From Plutella xylostella (Eukaryota; Arthropoda; Insecta; Lepidoptera; Plutellidae): DNA of 64,000 nucleotides. Below the pieces are notes generated by a model. It searched no databases. It saw nothing but the letters and a program-made list of their open reading frames with translations, and was not told where the DNA came from. The DNA lies in assembly GCF_932276165.1 (NCBI RefSeq), contig NC_063999.1, positions 4,094,501-4,158,500 on the forward strand. The letters run 5' to 3'. The stretch's first letter is position 1. Every line of letters starts with the position of its first letter. A program made the translations under genes and the position numbers. Of this stretch, positions 10,916 through 22,900 are shown piece after piece.

Positions 10916-13900
10916 GTGAGACGCACTGCGAAATTGCCGCGAGTTTCAACTGATCATTTTTGTGTTTTTTTTTAGTTTGTGATTTTTGGTTGGTAGTTGT
11001 AGAGGTAGAAATTTTGAGTGGTTTAATAAGTGTGAGGTTAATCAAATGTTCGTGGTAAGTGAAAATTGTGTGACGCTTCAATATTCTTTGTGTGAAAAAT
11101 ATACGTACCATATTCAGCTATAGTGGATGACAGCCAATAAGTTAAATACACATTAGTATATGGCCTAGTAAACCTCCGCTAAAATATAGCAACCATATAA
11201 TTAATGATATATTGGAAAAGAGTTATCATTATAAAATATAATTGCATCTCGACTCCAGACAAGTTAAATTCACGTGACTATTTTGTAATTTTTGTATCAA
11301 TACATTTAGGTATCTACATTGGTACTTACAAATAGTGAAGGGTTCTAATTTTTCTACTCTGTATTCGACTTCGATATTTAATGATATTACAAATTTATCG
11401 CTGGCTCATCGTTGAAATCATAATTATACTATCATAGACGTCAATCATCATAAACTAAAAATTATGAGAAATGTCATTTTTGAAATCTACAAGTTTTTAA
11501 AAATATCTTTCAAGGACGAACTTTATTTTTCGGACGCGCGTTGATGTCTAATTTATGGGAAAAACCGACATGAAATTTTAAAACTGCACAACAGTAATTT
11601 TAAATATTAAAATGAACAATCATTGAACTTATCCAATATTTAATGTTTAAAATACCTTATAATTTTGAATATACATATTAAGTAGGTACGTAAACACGTA
11701 ACGTAAATCCGCTACGTTACAGTCATATTAATTATGTAGGATATTTGAAAAAATACTTATATTTTTTCAGGACACTTCGATTGACTATAATATTCAATGT
11801 TTTGGGTATTTTTTATGTATAAGTCTTTCCTTGTGAATTTTATTTCGCAATTTAAAGGTTTACATGAGATACATATGTGTAAGTAGGTGAGTACGTTGCA
11901 ATAAGTAACCCTGCAAATTATTATTTTGAATCCCTTCAATAGGTGGCCTGACATTTACAAGTATTATTAGTAAAACTAATGTTACGGTTTTTTATCTATC
12001 TAAAGAAATAGAGAATATAAGTATTAACTACCAACAACAACTTATCTATATACCTACCTACGAGTATAATCTTTTCGAAAACTTACGTTTGAAAATAATC
12101 CTAACTTTATTAACAAGTGAAAGTAACTGTTTCTGTCTTTCTGTCTGTCTGTTACTCTTTCACGCCAAAACTACTGAACGGATTTGAATGAAATTTGGTA
12201 TACAGATAGTCTAGACCCTGAGAAAGAACATAGGCTACTTTTTATCGCGAAACGAAGTTCGCGGGAACAGCTAGTATAAATATATAAGGTGATTCGTTTG
12301 TTATAAATCCCTCCTAGGAATAAATTAATCAGTAAGTAGAATACAGCAGGCAGACAATTTGTACTTTCTACGAACTAAATACAAGCACATTAAGGTGACG
12401 TACCTATGTACCTAATTTTTTTTTAATTAAAATATCCCATAGGTACTTAATGTACCTATGTGCAGCCATGTGCACCTTGTACAATGTAATAAAAGCTTTC
12501 GGGTTTGCGTAATAATATACAATGTTTTATTTTTCGAACCCGACAAAATTTAAGGGTGTATTCTACGAGTGATTTCATCGAGAAAACACCCCTATATGTA
12601 AGGTCAAATCTCAATATTCTAGAAATAGCAGCCATTTTAAAGTTTTAGATACTTAGTTTGCATAAAAATTCATATCTCGAGATTTAATCGCCTTACGGAC
12701 ATGAAATATAATGATTTTATCCGCAAATAGTCATCTATATCCAAAAAAAATATGCACAACTGCTAAAAAGTTACATAAAACCATATAACCGAACGTGAGA
12801 TCTAAGTCGTCATAGTTTAATAAAGTGGTCATTGAAATAAAGTGTTCTATACAAAATACTAGTGAAAAAAGTCATGAAAAATTATGCTGCAAAAATAAAA
12901 TGCTATACACTGCCAATATTTAATGCGTGCCCTTAAACAAGTTCCGAGTATTGCCCCAATTCCTTCATTCCTGGCCGGCCGACGCATAATTTCCACATAA
13001 ACTAAGCCCGGTCAGCTAACTACATGGCTGGCAACGTTTAAGTGAAATTAGCTACAGTTTACGCCTAGTCTAAGCAGTATAAGCACTAATCTCCCACTTT
13101 ACTGAATAACATATTTTACTGTCTACGACACATCCGCCCGCTGAAAGTGTAATAAGCGGGCACGTTGTACCTACATAATATAGAAGTCTAAGCTGCTACA
13201 TTATAATTTGTTCGCTCGCAATAAATCTGTCGCCGCTAAGCTGCTTTTGATAAATTTTCTGCTGAAATGAGTTACATACTGCATGGCCCATTGGAATGTT
13301 GAAGTGACATGTTAGTTTAGGTGAGTATAGAGATTAAGTAGACAAGTTAAGACTGAATTAGGTATACACCACCGAGTATTCATTTTTATAATTACTTATT
13401 TACTTTATGGTAGGGATGTCAATACATATTAGAAAACTTTGTAGAGGCATATATATTATATTTTCCAAAATCGTTGGTTAATTTTATGCACAAACAGTAC
13501 TTGCTAAAAATGAACTTATACAACTCTACGCACAAAAACTGGTATCGCAAAAACGCGTGCGCTTAAAAGGCTCATAAAAAAGTATGTCTGTCAGAGCTTT
13601 TTATTATGTGTAAATAAATATTAAAAAGTAGTTTGGCCGGCGCTTGGCCGAGAGTGCGAGACTTGTCTGGCCGTGGAGGCGCCAACACCGAATAATCCAG
13701 CCCGCACTAGCCACTGCACACTAAAAGCACCTGCTCTAGTGATGTACACACGACCTCACTTTTTATCGAAATCGATAAACTACCCTTTTAGTATCGTATA
13801 ATAATAATTGCTCAAACGGTTTAAAAAGTCATAACCTACTGAGTAAACCTAGCTAACGAATCTATTTTTAACCAGCCATACTCGGAAAATCAATTAATAA

Positions 13901-16900
13901 GTCAACTGGTAATGCAACTAAAGGTCACAGCATTATCACCGTCATCCAATACATTAGTCTGGCTGCACGGTGTATGAACACTATAAACTATTAGCGAACA
14001 ATTCAATGAGGCGACGCGGGTCGATACATGGAAACAAAGGTTGGTTGGAAGAAATTGCTTCTTGGCAATAAGCCTTCCTTAGTGTACATTACTTTTTAAG
14101 TCCATTTTTGTAAATGTGTATTTATATATATACAATAAAGTGTTTAAATAAATAAATACATCGCTACATTTCGCATCGCACCGGTGGTAACGGGTGTATT
14201 GCTATCGAATGAGTGTGTCCGTCTGCATGCCAAGCGCCGTCCTGGTGATCGCCCCTTTGAATTATGCGCGTGCGCACCCAGATGTCTGCATTCATTGGCC
14301 GTGAGAGACTTGTGCCCATCACCGCTAGCTACATTCAAATGTTTCCCGGAGATTACTTGTGTATACGTATTAAGATATACAGTGTGCAAAAGTGGTTTAC
14401 TAAGCCGAAAGGGGGTCATTCTGAACTACTTCCATTCGGAACGATCCCGCAGAGTAACGCTTTTTGGCTTATTACAACTTTTACAATACATCCTTTCCAA
14501 ATTATCATCGGATAAATTAGTAATAAGTTAGCTTAGTGCATTTTACACGATAGAAGAAGATCGGATAAATGCATAGAATAATTTAATAATTAAATTTTTG
14601 GAAGCGTTTGTAATTGATGTTTAGATCAAATTACCACACATTTGTCTAATCGTTCGTAATTTCTCAATATCCACAGTATTTTCGCTAAAATTCGATTTAT
14701 CCACTAATCTTACGACATACCTATCGATGGTATTTTCACGTCCCTACTCAACGGCAAGCAATCCAATCATCGTTGTCACCCCCTTTAAAATTTCAACAAT
14801 TGACGACTTCTACGATGACCTCTTAAGTCCTAGACAGGTTAGCCGGCGGCGGTAGTGGGTGGATGAGGAAGGCTGTGGACAGAGTGTTGTGGCGCTCCTT
14901 GGAAGTGGCCTATGACAGAAGAGATACCAGAAGACCTGTATTACTCAGGTTGCTAACTAGAATAAATACTTATTCATAAAATGTTAGAGTTAGTTAAGCA
15001 AAGTGCTGAAAAATTTAATAAAATTTAAAAAGTTTTAAAGTTGCTCAAAAACTAGGTGCCTAAGTAGGTAGATATTATTCTGTGGTAGAAGGTACCTACC
15101 TTCCTACATATTAGCATGCCTGTTCTACTACTTTAAATAAGTGATTAATTGATTATCGAGCCATACCTACATGATCATATCTACTTATTAAATTTATAAT
15201 CAATAATAAATAATAATTTAAATTTCAAAAAAGAAAATGCTTTAGTTATGGCACGCGACTCTTGTAAAATTTACGAATATCAGCACCTGAATCGGACGGA
15301 TCTTTTGGCGAATGTCCAACATCCCACGCGGTCCCACACTTACCTACCGTAATCTAATTACTGTAAATCCTGACATAATTACACGCTGGCATTTACAAAC
15401 AAACCCATATCAACTGTTTTATAAAGAGACAACGATATCATCAGCTATCTAAACCAATAAAGAGTATCTTGACTCAAAAGAAATTTCTGAAATTAAAACG
15501 ACCACAAAAAGGTCACAAGTACAGGTTTGGCAGACGAGGCGGGTGTTGGGCGGAATGGTATATCAAACGGCCAGACGGGTTTTATTATAATATGTAAAAT
15601 TTAATAATCCACGTTGACTCACCTGTTTGAAAATGTCCTTCAATGTCCCAGAAACCAAATCTAGGTCGGCTGGAGGCTGCCAGACAATCACAATTTTAAA
15701 TTAGAGGCCCTCCGGCGAGACAGTCCCTCGATGGCAATACAAGCATATTTACTTACCTCGTCATATTATAATATGTACGCGTTATTACAAAAATGTGTGA
15801 ACACTTAATGTAGTTACAGCAGTAACATACTTAATTTAACGATTACTTAATCAATAAAATTATTCTGATAAGTGATCTAATTTTTTCTTCTTTAATAGGT
15901 ATGAATCTATTGGGAACTGTTGGTTTTTTTACGATTTCAGAGTTGGTCCTAACCCAGGTAGCACACTGGCTGATTAGATGTCGAACCTGCCTCTTATTTA
16001 AGTGTAAAAGTGTTATATAAGATGTTTAATGGTGTTCGTACCTTCAATAAGCTGTTATAAAGCTTTGAAATAAGTTAATAACTTAATGGTTGGTAAAAGG
16101 TTCATCTAAAATACGTTATTAAGCTGTGGGCTGCATACGAGTTCATAGTTAGTGTTTTATAACGTTTTTTGCTGTTTAATGGCTGAAACATATTCTTTTA
16201 TACAGACAACTGGTTAACAGTACGTCCCAGTGGTTTTCTAACGCTAAAAGCTGATGTATCATCTTGAAGGCATCTTTTATCAAGCCATTACACTACTTGT
16301 GGTCTATTTTGAAACCAATAACCAGATGTCTGGTTAAAACTGTAAAAGAAATACTTGCCCGCAGCTGCTTAAAATACTTCAAAGTTTAATCTTATTACTC
16401 CTGAAGCTGTAGAAGCGTATCGAGTCGTTTATTATAACAGCTTGGTTGCAAAGCTGATTTGTGTAATTTTACAAGTGGTTTATGATTCTTATAGAAACAT
16501 AGTGTCATTTATGCGTACTATTATAAAGATTATCGCATCCCGGTAAACCCTTATGGAACTTGTTGCTCTTGATGATTCCATTTTGCAGCTTTTCTTCCCA
16601 ACATCAGTAAATCAATTTATGTTGGGGTCCGTAGCTTGCAGTCATAATCATTATTCATTGTTTAATACAGATACTTACAGTTAAATAAAAAAGAAGAAAC
16701 TATGGACATTCCCTGGTCAAAAAGAAAACGAAATGGTGCAATAAAAAGAAAATTATCAAGGAGATATGAAGAAACACAAGAATCGTCATTTGATCAAGGT
16801 CGAAGAGACAATATTAATAACGATTCCGTACAAATAATTCCTGCAAATCCCAGTACTTCCAGTTCTTTTGTGACCCAGTCTCCACAAGAATTGTATACAT

Positions 16901-19900
16901 CCAGTAGTACAGATGATGAAAATCAATGAGAATTGAATCAGTTAGAAAAAACATTACATTTTAAAGAAAAAATAAAAAAGTGGGCCGTCGAACACAATAA
17001 TACTCAAGTAGTAAAAGAATTAACAAAGATAATAAATGAAAAGATACCCAACGCTTTACCCAGTGATCCAAGGACATTGCTTAAAATTGCCAGGCACATA
17101 AATTTAAAAAAAATTGGAGAAGGTAAGTATTGGCACCAAAGTCTGATTCACAGTCTACAAACTATATTGGATAGTATGGAATTAGTGCCTAGTACGATCA
17201 ATTTAAACATAAATATTGATGGGCTGCCAATATTCAAAAGTTCAAAAAAGGAATTTTGGCCTATATTCTGTAATATCCATGACAATAAATTGAACGAACC
17301 GTTTATAATCGGAATATACTAAGCCACTAAGGATGTGCACTTTAAACTTGTTTCCATTCAACATGGATGTGAATTGTTTTTAATACCTCTTCTACATACC
17401 TATTTGGATTAAATTATTTTAAAATAAAACAATATTATACCAAGATAAATACTTTTATTATGAGATGAGGTACAGACTTGTAGCATATTGAGAAGCAATG
17501 TTTGATTGGCTTGCAGAATTTGGGTAATATTGTCATCAGATGGCTGCTGCTGCTGCTGCCATGCTGCTGCATGTCTGACACTGTGAATGAAAATGTAAAT
17601 TTATACTAAGTTGACAATGACATTACTGATAGCGTTTAGAAATAAATAGCCTATCACGTATTGGTTGTCACGCTACATTTTATTTTTACGAGTACATCAT
17701 TATCGATTATTATTTTAATATTCATAATAATTGCACACGCCATTAGTACCTATTTAATCAATGGAAACGATTTTTATTATTTGTCAGAGGAACCCCATTA
17801 TGAACCCCGATATGCTGCATAAAATACATAGTTGCTGAAATACGATATACCTCAATAATTATTAGAACAGCGTACCCCAAAACCTTGTAAAAACTAAAAG
17901 TGTAAATGAAAGTATTCTATGCAGAACATAAGCAGCTTGTGGCTGATTATTAGAATTATTTACAGCAAATAGAATCACAGTATATTTTTTCAACGACTTA
18001 AGCTGAAAACTTTATGGACGCCATAACTAACCTATAAAAATAATTTTGAATCAAATTTTAAATCGAATATTCTGCAAAACTACACATTTATTTCAAATAT
18101 GACCAATTTTTCAACTTAAAATACGGTCGTAAAAGGTTATTTCATATGATTACAAGTAAAATTTTACAAAACGCTTTTTCACTCGAAATTTATTTACACA
18201 TTTCTTTCAATATATTTAAATACTTCTAAGGGCGCATCAATTATTTGTTATAAATTAGTATAAACTACACGATAAAGTTGCACTCGCAATCAGAATCTGA
18301 ACTTATTATTATATTCACTGGTTCAACTTACCGTAACTCCAAACACAATATTTTATTCAAAATGGATGCACTGTTAAATAATATCAACTTCTTTCTTTTT
18401 CTTGTTATGACGTGACGTCTTTGGAAATATTTTAAAAATAATAAATATTTTCATATGGAAAGCTGCAAAAAAAGTTGTAATTGGATACCGCGTACGTCAA
18501 AAGCTGCGCAAGGGCTGGATATGATAATCTTAAGCAGAATGACACGTTTAGGAAGAGTTTATTGCAGCTTTAATTAAGCCTTTTTTAACGTAAACCACAG
18601 CCAATTTTCAGCCATTATAATACCAAAGGCTGGTTAATTTGGGGCCCTTTTTGGCTGAAACAGAGCCACTACAGCTATAATACAGCCAATTTAAATACTA
18701 TATTGCAGCATTGGTATTCTTATACAGCACTTGTTCAGCGCTTAAGCAGCAATTTTGTGCTACCTGGGAAGTATAGGTAATTAAAGTTTTTCATCATGAT
18801 GGGTACTACATTATGCCAAAAGAAATGTCACTGATAAAATTCCACACTGTTACTGTTATAGACGTACAAAACATAATTTGCGTATATGTAACTTATTATT
18901 ATTATTTGTTAGTAACGATAAAGTTTTTTGAGTTCAATGAACCGGTAGACTTTTTGATCATTCGTCAGCAGCACTAAAATAAATATGGAAGACTTAAAAA
19001 CGATGGCTGAAATTTTCTAAATACATATTAGAGATATTTCTGAATCAAACGGCAACATGCCGACCTGAAACCTACGCAATTCCTGTTTTTGCTGAAAATT
19101 TCCAACAATCAATCAACGTACATTTCCACTGATATTCACATCCGGACTTCAGCCGACTGAAATATAATTGGGAGTCAGTCGATCAGTCAAGAGCAAAGAA
19201 AACTATTTGTTGTTGTTACCGACCACAACACGCGGCGCACGCTATTAGCTGACGGCTCTCTTATACAATTTTGGATCATCTATTTGTGGATCATTCATGA
19301 GCACACAAATATTGCAAGCTTGACACAAATAGCGTGCGTGGATTTAGTCTTCAACGCGATGACATTCTTACTTTCATTAATTGTTTTATCTTACATCTAT
19401 GGAGTTATTTGATTAACTGAAACTATGTCGTTCCTATATCAAGTCCATTTATTTTAACACTAATTACACTGGTGCAATGACACGTCCGATCGGGCTGGTG
19501 ATGTCGCGGGAAGAGAGCGAGCCCTTGGGTATCCCGCTGTGCCTAGGGTGGCCACAGGGCGACACAAAGTGTGCCAGATGAAATGTATTAAAAACTACCA
19601 TGGTTATATAATCTACCAAGGGTGGCTTTCGCCACATCACCCCCCTACGGAGAAAAGAAAGTCATACAAAAATAAGAAAAGGTAGTTATAAAATCGAAGT
19701 TACAAACAACATGAAAAAAATAATAATAAAAATAGAATTACCAAAAGAAATACACGGATAATAATGCAAAATCGGTGCACAAAATAAAATAAAAAATAAT
19801 AAATCACAAAACGTAAGAGAATTGTTTTTCAGTAAATAAAAGTGGTTATTTAAGTACTACTTACAAATAATGCTACAAAAGTAGTTAGGTAAAATTTCAA

Positions 19901-22900
19901 CCTTACATACTAACAATGGCACATACTTTGGTATTTAAGTCAAAAAGACAAGATAAAACTTAATATTAACATAACTAGAATATTTTCATCTTTAATGAAG
20001 TAGTAAAGTTTTGTAAAAAACACAACAAAATGAATATGATCATTTAAAGCATATAAAATTCATATTGGTTTACAAAAGTATAAAGAATATCAAAAGAAAC
20101 ATAGGTAAAACTTATAAGTCTAGAACGTCTCTAAACCTAACTTTTCTACCAGCCCTAGTGGTAACTTGCCGAGAAGGGGCAGGTGGGGGTAACTGAGGAG
20201 CAGTTTTATGAGGTGGAGATGCGGGTGAATGAATGGGCGCATCTGGTGGAGTGGCCGAAAGAGAAGTAGGAGAGTGCCCAGCTGGCGCCTGATTGGCTGA
20301 AATTGGAACAGTATCAGGAGGCGCAAAAATGTATGCGGGCTTGAGCCGGTCAATGCTGACCGTATTCTCTTTTCCGTTAATGTCAAGCGTAAAAGTTTTA
20401 TCACTTCTATGCAAGACACGATAAGGACCACAGTAAGGAGGCTGCATGGAGCGTCGGACGGTATCGTCACGAAGCATCACGTGTGAAGCAGTGGCCAGGT
20501 CTTTGAATACAAAGGTCGATGGCTTAGCATGGTGTGATGTAGGCTTCGGACGCATTACATTAATGCGCTTCCTGAGCTGATTTACAAGGTCAGAAGGGTC
20601 ACTTACGTTGGTGGTTTCTTCTGAAGGTGTCAGAAGTTCTCCTGGCAGGCGAAGAGGTTCGCCATATAGCAGTTCCGCTGAAGAAAACCCAAGGTCTTCT
20701 TTAAGCGAAGATCGTATGCCGAGGAGCACCAATGGTAGTGCTTTACACCAAGTTTCGTTGTGGCACATCAAAGCCGCCTTAAGTTGGCGATGCATGCGTT
20801 CCACCATACCGTTAGCGCAAGGGTGATAGGCAGTTGTACGAATCCGATTAATACCGCATAAATGCATGAGGCGTTTAAACAAGTCAGATTCAAACTGGCG
20901 ACCTTGATCGGTAGTTATTGTGGTGGGTATGCCATAACGCGCAATCCATCCTGTCAATAAGGTATTGGAGACTTCTTCTGCGGTGATTGATGACATTGGC
21001 CAGACTTCAGGCCAACGTGAGTAACGGTCGACTGCAGTTAGACAATATGTAAAGTTGTCAGAGTGAGGAAGAGGACCAATTATGTCAATATGGACATGTC
21101 TGAAACGCTGGGAAGGTTGGTCGAAACGTCCAAGAGGTGATGATACATGTCTACTTACCTTGCTGCGTTGACATTGAAGACAAGTCCGGGCCCATTCTTT
21201 GCAGTCCTTTTTCATCAGTGGCCACACAAAACGGTCAGACACCAGGCGTACGGATTCTCGCATGCTGGGGTGGCTAAGGTTGTGAAGGCGGTCAAATGCG
21301 GGTCGACGGAAAGAAGGTGTGAGATAAGGTCGAGGTCGACCCGTTGTGTTGTCACACCAAAGGATGACGTTTGTGCCGGGTATTGAAACCTTAGTGAGCT
21401 TTAAGGAAGACGGGGATGCAAGTAGTGTAGCAAGCTCAGGGTCTGAGTCCTGGGATATTGCCAAACTGTGATAGTCGTCTTCAAGCGAGAGCGCTTCAAC
21501 ACGTGACATAGCGTCAGCGACAACGTTGTCTTCTCCTTTGATGTGCCTTATATCAGTCGTGAATTGACTTATAAACGACAGCTGGTTGAGTTGAGATGGG
21601 GGTAACTTCTCACGACGCTGTATAAAGGCGTATATGAGAGGTTTGTGGTCCGTATATATCGTAGCATGCTGAGCTTCCAGGATGTGGCGGAAGTGTTGCA
21701 CGCTTTCATACACACCGAGAAGCTCACGATAATATGCGGGCCACTCTGCTTGTTTCGCTGAAAGCTTCTTACTATAATATGCGAGGGGCATCCAGTCGTC
21801 ATCCTCTGATTTGCGCTGCTGAAGACAGGCACCTATGTGGGTGCTAGATGCGTCTGTGAAAAGGCCTAATGTAGCTTCAGCATCAGGATGTGTTAGTGTG
21901 GTTGCAGTAGTGAGACTGGCTTTGCACTCATCAAAACAACGTTCGAGGTCAGGTGTCCAAGGAAATGGCTTGGCACCTTTGCTATTTGTAGCAGCAACGG
22001 CGTCTATGAGTGGTGCTTGATATTTCGCAGCATTTGGTAGGAAGCGTCGATAATAATTCAGCATTCCTAAGAAACGTCTCATTCCTTGAACGGATTTAGG
22101 AGGAGGGAAGTCTGCGAGGGCTTGAATGCGATCCTCAGGTGGTCTGGTGCCAGCAGCGTTGATGCGGTATCCGAGGAATGTTACCTCGTCAGCACCAAAA
22201 ACACATTTGGATGGGTTAATGACCACGCCATAGTTATGGAGCCTCTGAAATAGTGCTCTGAGATGGATGGCATGCTCTGTGGGATCTTCGGAATATACCA
22301 AAATATCATCAACGTAAGCGAAACAGAAATCTAGGCCTCGCACGACCTCATCGATGAACCTTTGAAAGGTTTGACCAGCGTTTCGAAGTCCAAACGTCAT
22401 GAATGGAAATTCGAAGAGGCCAAAAGGCGTAATTATGGCTGTTTTCTGAATATCGTTTTCAAAAACAGGGATTTGTTGATAGGCTTTTACTAAATCAACA
22501 GTGGAAAAGACTGACGAACCAGCTATGTTATGGGAATAGTCACCTATGTGACGAACTGGGTATCTGTCGGGAACTGTGCGAGCATTGAGTGCACGATAAT
22601 CGCCACAGGGACGATAGGTGAAATCCTTCTTTGGGACTAGATGAAGTGGGGAAGACCAAGGACTGCTAGATGGCCTAGCAACACCAACTTGGACCATTTG
22701 TTCAAACTCTTTCTGAGCGGCGCGAAGCTTATGAGGCGCGAGTCGGCGAGGACGAGAGGTGACAGGTGATCCTTCAGTTGTTTTGATGTAGTGCAAAGTA
22801 GAATGACTTACATCGGGAGTAGTTCCTGGTGGGCGTGTGATACTAGGAAATTCAGCTAAAATTGCGGCATAAGGCGTGTCAGGTAAAGAGACCAATTTGA

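Noticed and set aside
10595..11111. Overlapping open frames on both strands around the follistatin start
   Set aside because: They are shadows of the GC-rich promoter and first exon. Only the short signal-peptide frame ends at a good donor in phase with exon 2.
14144..14531. Plus- and minus-strand frames of 83-115 codons
   Set aside because: No domain, no splice context, and they overlap one another and start inside a repeat tail.
20608..21386. Plus-strand open frames inside the Ty3 element
   Set aside because: Antisense shadows of the pol gene with no recognisable protein features.
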